The notes below the pieces were generated by a model. It searched no databases. It saw only the letters and a program-made list of their open reading frames with translations, and was not told the DNA's origin. DNA of 18,230 bases, from contig RFPF01000031.1 of the NCBI GenBank assembly GCA_009926295.1, positions 1 to 18,230 on the forward strand. Direction: 5' to 3'. This stretch comes from Planctomycetia bacterium. Lineage in GTDB: Bacteria; Planctomycetota; Planctomycetia; Pirellulales; UBA1268. This document shows positions 15,340-18,230 of this stretch, in pieces. The stretch's first letter is position 1. Every line of letters begins with the position of its first letter. The translations under genes and the position numbers were made by a program.

Positions 15340-15358
15340 CGCGGACCAAGGTTGTCCC
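15340..15358. repeat. 19-bp repeat, copy 1
   Basis: CGCGGACCAAGGTTGTCCC occurs here, 47 nt before the start of the small gene at 15406, and again without mismatch at 17405-17423, 22 nt before the HIT-PLD gene. The core GGAC...GTCC is an imperfect palindrome, which suits a shared operator or promoter element. TTGTCC within it, followed 17 nt later by CATACA (15375-15380), could be a weak promoter here; the same spacing does not hold at copy 2. Confidence 0.6.
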
Positions 15359-15405
15359 TCCGCCTCCGACAATCCATACAGTGGAAGCATCACGAGGAGG
15401 GCCCC

Positions 15406-15600
15406 ATGACCGAACCGGCAAAGAATCGGCTGCACGACTACGAGGCGGGATGGCTCACGCTCCTGATCGAGATGGGCGTGGCATCCCGCGACGAGGCCCA
15501 GGCCGCGATGCAGCGCGTCGCCCAGGCCGCGATCGACGAGATGAATGCCGATCGAGAGCAACGTCGCTCGGCCAAGCGCCGCAAAAAGCGGCCGGAATGA
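15406..15600 (+). CDS. Small charged hypothetical protein
   Basis: The 64-residue product has no recognised domain. It starts MTEPAKNRLHDYEAGWLTLL, runs on as a probable single long helix (SRDEAQAAMQRVAQAAIDEM), and ends in a very basic tail (RRSAKRRKKRPE), which could bind nucleic acid or ribosomes. The ribosome site GAGGAGG lies 6-7 nt before the ATG and clearly sets the start; a longer open frame from 15157 crosses the divergent promoter region and is rejected. A 19-bp repeat shared with the HIT-PLD gene lies just upstream. The sirtuin gene starts 42 nt downstream on the same strand and may be co-transcribed. Confidence 0.72.
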   Translation: MTEPAKNRLHDYEAGWLTLLIEMGVASRDEAQAAMQRVAQAAIDEMNADREQRRSAKRRKKRPE

Positions 15601-15642
15601 AGTCGCGCTGTTTTGTGTGAATCAGTCGCGAGAGGCCGGCTC

Positions 15643-16326
15643 ATGAAACGCATCGTCGTGCTCAGTGGAGCCGGGATCAGTGCCGAGAGCGGGCTGCAGA
15701 CGTTCCGCGGCGCGGACGGGCTCTGGGAAGGGCACCGGGTCGAGGACGTGGCGTCGCCGGAGGGCTGGGCTGCGAATCCCGCCCTCGTGCTCGAGTTCTA
15801 CAACCAGCGGCGGCGGGCGGTGCGGGCTGCCGTGCCCAATGCCGCGCACAAGGCGCTCGTGGATCTCGAGCGGGCTTTCGACGTGCGGATCGTCACGCAG
15901 AACGTGGACGACCTCCACGAGCGTGCGGGGTCCACTCACGTACTGCATCTCCACGGCGAGATCATGCTGGCTCGCAGCACACGTGACCCAGGGCTCATCC
16001 GACATCTCGGCGACGCCGATATCCATCTCGGCGACCGGTGCGAGCTCGGCAGCCAGCTGCGGCCGCACATCGTGTGGTTTGGCGAGATGGTGCCGGCCAT
16101 GGAAGAGGCGGTGGAGTTGGTAGCCAGTGCCGATGTACTGATCGTCGTGGGCACGTCACTCCAGGTCTATCCTGCGGCAGGGCTCATCTTCGAGGCGCCG
16201 AAGCGAGCCCGCCGGATCGTCGTGAATCCAGACATCCCTGGGGAGGTTTCGGGGCTGGCATTCGAGGCCGTAGCCAAGCCTGCGACCATCGGCGTGCCTG
16301 AAGTGGTCGCGGACCTTCTCACCTGA
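15643..16326 (+). CDS. cobB: NAD-dependent protein deacylase, class III sirtuin (CobB-like), no zinc site
   Basis: The 227-residue product carries the sirtuin NAD-binding motifs: GAGISAESG at 9-17, TQNVDDLHERAG at 85-96, catalytic His104 in HLHGE, and PHIVWFGE at 141-148. Tyr53 and Arg56 (FYNQRR) match the Tyr-x-x-Arg that class III enzymes use for succinyl and malonyl lysines. The zinc-binding CxxC pairs are missing; only Cys133 remains, in LGDRCELGSQLRP. I recall this variant in other bacterial CobB proteins, so it is probably functional. Substrate lysines are deacylated in the cytoplasm with NAD+ consumed. GAGAGG about 8 nt before the ATG supports this start; the open frame reaching 15613 adds only ten residues without a better site. 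Its convergent neighbour is the MazF-type toxin gene, 33 nt away. Confidence 0.92.
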   Translation: MKRIVVLSGAGISAESGLQTFRGADGLWEGHRVEDVASPEGWAANPALVLEFYNQRRRAVRAAVPNAAHKALVDLERAFDVRIVTQNVDDLHERAGSTHVLHLHGEIMLARSTRDPGLIRHLGDADIHLGDRCELGSQLRPHIVWFGEMVPAMEEAVELVASADVLIVVGTSLQVYPAAGLIFEAPKRARRIVVNPDIPGEVSGLAFEAVAKPATIGVPEVVADLLT

Positions 16327-16359
16327 GGTCATGGCCGGCTTGGCGGCACGCCTTGAGAT

Positions 16360-16689
16360 TTACAGCGACAGCCACAGTCGCAATGAGTCGTCAATTCTTG
16401 CCATATCGACACCACTCAGTATGCCAATGCGTTTAACAACGAACGAATCGTGCACCGTGAACAATCCTCGTTTCACGACCGATGCCATGTTGAGACCAGC
16501 GGCTTGCCACTCGGCCAGAAGGAACTCGCCTTCGCCGATACGATCGGCGCGACTCGTCAATGGCACGACAATGACATCCTGCGACCGATGGGTACCACTC
16601 ACAATCACGGCCGGACGGACCTTGCCGCCAATCCGATCCGCGAAGGGATAGGCCACCAGCACGACGTCATTTCTCGAGAAGCTTGGCAT
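16360..16689 (-). CDS. MazF/PemK-family endoribonuclease toxin
   Basis: The 109-residue product has the length and motifs of PemK/MazF toxins. NDVVLVAYPFADRIGGKVRP (7-26) matches the typical G/N-D-V-V-x-V-x-F-P-F opening and conserved Arg-Pro. VPLTSR (42-47) matches the conserved Thr/Ser strand, and KRGLFTVHDSFVVKRIGILS fits the C-terminal strand and helix. These toxins cut mRNA at short sequences. The ATG at 16689 is preceded by GAGG about 8-12 nt upstream and lies inside the antitoxin gene, overlapping by 23 nt, as is common in this type of operon. The frame is open further upstream but only inside the antitoxin gene. Local GC is low (about 43 percent at 16381-16440) compared with the window, pointing to acquisition by transfer. 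Confidence 0.88.
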   Translation of the reverse strand: MPSFSRNDVVLVAYPFADRIGGKVRPAVIVSGTHRSQDVIVVPLTSRADRIGEGEFLLAEWQAAGLNMASVVKRGLFTVHDSFVVKRIGILSGVDMARIDDSLRLWLSL

Positions 16690-16870
16690 ACCCGTCATCC
16701 TCGGGGTTGTCCCAGATGTCGGCCAGCGACTTCTGGCTTGCTTCAATCCAGAAATCGCGGTCGTCCTCCGGCAACAGTGTGACCAGCACTTTTGCGCCTT
16801 CGGGAAGAGTTGCGGGTTCGGCGAGTTCGATCTTCCCGCCGTGTACGACTGCCTTCAGCGTTACGATCAT
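16667..16870 (-). CDS. Antitoxin of the MazF/PemK pair
   Basis: The 67-residue product starts MIVTLKAVVHGGKIELAEPA, with LPEGAKVLVTLLPEDD next, resembling the beta-swapped DNA-binding part of the AbrB/DUF104-like antitoxins. Its tail SLADIWDNPEDDGYAKLLEK is the recurring toxin-neutralising segment seen in antitoxins of PemK partners. It would bind the toxin and repress its own promoter. GGAGG sits about 5 nt before the ATG, and a TTGACT-16-TATACT promoter lies just above. Family membership of the N-terminal part is by resemblance only. Confidence 0.83.
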   Translation of the reverse strand: MIVTLKAVVHGGKIELAEPATLPEGAKVLVTLLPEDDRDFWIEASQKSLADIWDNPEDDGYAKLLEK

Positions 16871-16882
16871 GGCGACCTCCGA

Positions 16883-16911
16883 GGCGTGCAGAGGAGTATA
16901 CGGGCGTGCAG
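16883..16911. promoter_or_regulatory. Direct repeat GGCGTGCAG flanking the -10 of the toxin-antitoxin promoter
   Basis: GGCGTGCAG occurs at 16883-16891 and again at 16903-16911, 20 bp apart start to start, i.e. about two turns of the helix. The pair brackets the -10 element at 16895-16900. This is where an antitoxin repressor would be expected to bind, but the match to a binding site is inferred. Confidence 0.45.
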
Positions 16912-16925
16912 TATTGAGTCAAGGG
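16892..16925. repeat. 34-bp promoter block, copy 1
   Basis: This block is a near copy of 17341-17374. The first 16 and last 9 positions are identical, and only the central 9 differ (about 28 of 34 match). Both copies are promoters of toxin-antitoxin operons read on the minus strand. Copy 1 starts just beyond the point where the ParE-like sequence stops. Confidence 0.85.
16895..16922 (-). promoter_or_regulatory. Promoter of the MazF-type toxin-antitoxin operon
   Basis: On the minus strand TTGACT (16922-16917), 16 nt, TATACT (16900-16895) form a strong promoter. Transcription would start near 16888, about 18 nt before the antitoxin ATG. Confidence 0.72.
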
Positions 16926-16940
16926 TGTCTTGGAGCCAAT

Positions 16941-17048
16941 CAGGCTGGCAAGCCATTCTCTGGCGGCACGGGGATTGTCTCGTGCGATGAAATCAACGAT
17001 GTCGAGCAGGTCTGACTCCGCGGCGGCGGAAAACCTCACTCCGCTCAT
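16941..17048 (-). pseudogene. Truncated ParE/RelE-type toxin remnant
   Basis: The frame starts with an ATG that overlaps the ParD stop as ATGA, the normal arrangement. Its first 36 codons read like a ParE toxin: VRFSAAAESDLLDIVDFIAR, then DNPRAAREWLASL. ParE proteins are about 95 residues long and their catalytic and core strands lie further on. Here similarity stops at about 16941, next to the promoter block of the MazF-type operon. The open frame runs on to 16743, but that part is the promoter and antitoxin gene read in another frame. The toxin is therefore almost certainly dead. Confidence 0.75.
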
Positions 17049-17290
17049 GCCCGACTGGCTCGCTCGGCTGTCGCGATGCGTTTCTCGGCCTTCGCAAACA
17101 CCTCGTCAGCTGGCAGGGATCGGCCTTCTTCGAGTTCGGCAAAGCCATCCCGAACGGCTGCACGCAGGGCCTCCTGCGACTGCAGCAATCGCAGCCCTTC
17201 AGCGAGCACATCGCCCTCGGTGAGAAACCGTCGCTCGGCAATCAGGCGCTGTACGAACGGTGCGAGATCGGCAGGGATGTCGACGGTCAT
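17045..17290 (-). CDS. ParD-like antitoxin, now without an intact toxin
   Basis: The 81-residue product resembles ParD/CC2985-type antitoxins. A ribbon-helix-helix-like N-terminus (MTVDIPADLAPFVQRLIAER, then FLTEGDVLAEGLRLLQSQE) precedes the C-terminal toxin-binding stretch LRAAVRDGFAELEEGRSLPA. These antitoxins bind DNA at their own promoter and block ParE. The toxin gene behind it is truncated after about 36 codons, so this is an orphan that may still repress its promoter or neutralise ParE toxins made elsewhere. A GGAG site lies about 12 nt before the ATG. The open frame extends upstream to 17437 across the promoter and is rejected. Confidence 0.85.
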   Translation of the reverse strand: MTVDIPADLAPFVQRLIAERRFLTEGDVLAEGLRLLQSQEALRAAVRDGFAELEEGRSLPADEVFAKAEKRIATAERASRA

Positions 17291-17340
17291 GGTTTGCGAT
17301 GCTCCGCGTCTTGGTTGTGCGGACCGTTGGCCACGGCCCA

Positions 17341-17374
17341 GGAGTATACGGGCGTATAGTTCACAGTCAAGGGG
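17341..17374. repeat. 34-bp promoter block, copy 2
   Basis: Partner of 16892-16925, see that entry for the match. This copy also contains a 14-bp perfect palindrome at 17346-17359 (TATACG-GG-CGTATA) covering the -10 element, a likely operator for the ParD protein. Copy 1 has lost this palindrome and has a 9-bp direct repeat instead. Confidence 0.85.
17344..17371 (-). promoter_or_regulatory. Promoter of the ParD antitoxin gene
   Basis: On the minus strand TTGACT (17371-17366), 16 nt, TATACT (17349-17344). Spacing and both hexamers are the same as in the MazF-type operon promoter. The start would be near 17337, about 47 nt before the ATG. Confidence 0.72.
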
Positions 17375-17404
17375 CTGGTGCGAGTAACTTCCCGAAGATT
17401 CTAC

Positions 17405-17423
17405 CGCGGACCAAGGTTGTCCC
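17405..17423. repeat. 19-bp repeat, copy 2
   Basis: Identical to 15340-15358. Here it ends 22 nt before the ATG of the HIT-PLD gene, so it overlaps the expected leader or promoter of that gene. Confidence 0.6.
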
Positions 17424-17445
17424 GCGGGGTCGTACACTGCCGGCC

Positions 17446-18230
17446 ATGACGTCGGCCGCCCCCTCGCCGTTTTTGAAGATCCCCGAGGCGGAGTGGGTCT
17501 GCGCGAACAGCCTCTGCTTCGCGATCTTCGATTCGTTTCCCGTGTCGCCGGGGCACGTGCTCGTGATCACGCGGCGGGTCGTGCCGACGTTCTTTGAGTG
17601 CACGGCCGCGGAGCAGCAGGCGCTCTTCGCGCTCGTCGGCGACGTAAAGGCTCTGCTCGATCAGCGGCTCGATCCGAAGCCTGATGGATACAACGTCGGC
17701 TTCAACGCTGGGGCCGCCGCCGGCCAGACCGTGCCGCATGTGCATGTGCACGTGATCCCGCGGTATGCCGGCGACATGGGCGACCCCCGCGGCGGCGTGC
17801 GGCATGTCATCCCAGGGAAGGGGAATTATTTGGCTGGGGCCCCAGCTAACGGCACCGGGGACCCGCGGCTCTCCCTCACCACTGGGCCCGATCGGCCGCT
17901 TTGGTCGCGGCTCGCTGAGCGGCTTCCGGGGGCGAGCGAGATCGACCTGCTCGCGTCGTTCGTCCAGCGTTCGGGCCTCGACGTCATCCGCGCGGGGCTC
18001 TTCAGTGCGATCGTCGCCGGGGCCCGCGTGCGGCTGCTCGTGGGGGATTACCTCGGCATCACGTCGCCCGAGGCGTTGCGGCAGTTGGTCGGGTGGATAG
18101 ACCTCGCCGGCGGGGCCTTTGAGGCCCGGCTCGCGGAACTCGAAAACCTCCGCGGCTCACCCGATTCGTTTCACCCGAAGGCGTGGCGGATTGCGGATTC
18201 GTCGGGCGGGATCGTGGTCGTGGGGTCGAG
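17446..18230 (+). CDS. HIT-PLD fusion protein, N-terminal part; cut by the window edge
   Basis: At least 261 residues are encoded and the frame is open at the edge. Residues 1-130 are a HIT domain (nucleotide hydrolase/transferase fold). LVITRR, NVGFNAGAAAGQTVPH and the triad HVHVHVIPR (His98, His100, His102) are all present, and GDPRGGVRHVIPGKGNY follows as in other HIT proteins. Residues 150 onward look like a phospholipase D/nuclease domain: LASFVQRSGLDVIRAGL, ARVRLLVGDY, then FHPKAW with the HxK pair His243-Lys245, and VVVGS at the edge where SN would be next. PLD modules of this form often precede a helicase in long defence or repair proteins; that the missing part is a helicase is inference. 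The ATG follows the 19-bp repeat by 22 nt; no strong ribosome site is seen. Confidence 0.82.
   Translation, partial: MTSAAPSPFLKIPEAEWVCANSLCFAIFDSFPVSPGHVLVITRRVVPTFFECTAAEQQALFALVGDVKALLDQRLDPKPDGYNVGFNAGAAAGQTVPHVHVHVIPRYAGDMGDPRGGVRHVIPGKGNYLAGAPANGTGDPRLSLTTGPDRPLWSRLAERLPGASEIDLLASFVQRSGLDVIRAGLFSAIVAGARVRLLVGDYLGITSPEALRQLVGWIDLAGGAFEARLAELENLRGSPDSFHPKAWRIADSSGGIVVVGS

Noticed and set aside
16743..16940. Second half of the 101-codon frame that starts as ParE
   Set aside because: This stretch is the promoter and start of the antitoxin gene read in another frame; it is not toxin sequence.

Overview
The window is GC-rich (most genes end their codons in G or C), carries no rRNA, tRNA or CRISPR array that I can see, and is packed with genes on both strands. 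Several features point to a planctomycete, probably Pirellulales-like: a short ECF-type sigma factor, a secreted Gly/Pro-rich protein with a Trp/Tyr-rich middle, a protein built from about 15 copies of a 23-residue Leu/His/Gly repeat, a patatin with an added C-terminal domain, and Cys-rich exported peptides. This assignment is an inference from style, not from a marker gene.

Layout. (1) 44-682 (+) encodes an ECF-like sigma factor that overlaps tail to tail with (2) a four-gene minus-strand operon, 6630 to 672: SF2 helicase, DUF932-like protein, Mre11/SbcD-like nuclease, Rad50/SbcC/YhaN-like ATPase. Spacings are 1 nt, 28 nt and a 4-nt ATGA overlap, so these four are very likely made together as a DNA-end processing or genome-defence unit. 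(3) 6825-8440 (+) holds three small genes, two of them YbjN-like paralogs; the middle and last share a C-terminal helical tail. The first appears to be leaderless. (4) 8451-10758 (-) reads Old Yellow Enzyme reductase, secreted Gly/Pro-rich protein, small acidic protein. (5) 10860-11584 (-) holds an 80-residue exported peptide with 18 cysteines and a second exported Cys-containing protein, with a clear hairpin terminator after the former. (6) 11713-15257 (-) reads repeat protein, patatin phospholipase, then a small gene that looks frameshifted. (7) 15406-16326 (+) holds a small charged protein and a class III sirtuin without a zinc site. (8) 16360-17371 (-) is a visibly AT-richer toxin-antitoxin patch: a complete MazF/PemK-type pair and a ParD antitoxin whose ParE toxin is cut off after about 36 codons. 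Both modules are driven by near-identical promoter/operator blocks. (9) From 17446 (+) to the edge runs the start of a HIT-PLD fusion protein, which in known architectures often continues into a helicase.

The most system-like unit is the helicase/DUF932/SbcD/SbcC operon. The toxin-antitoxin patch with duplicated promoters next to a HIT-PLD multidomain protein looks like the edge of an accessory or defence region.
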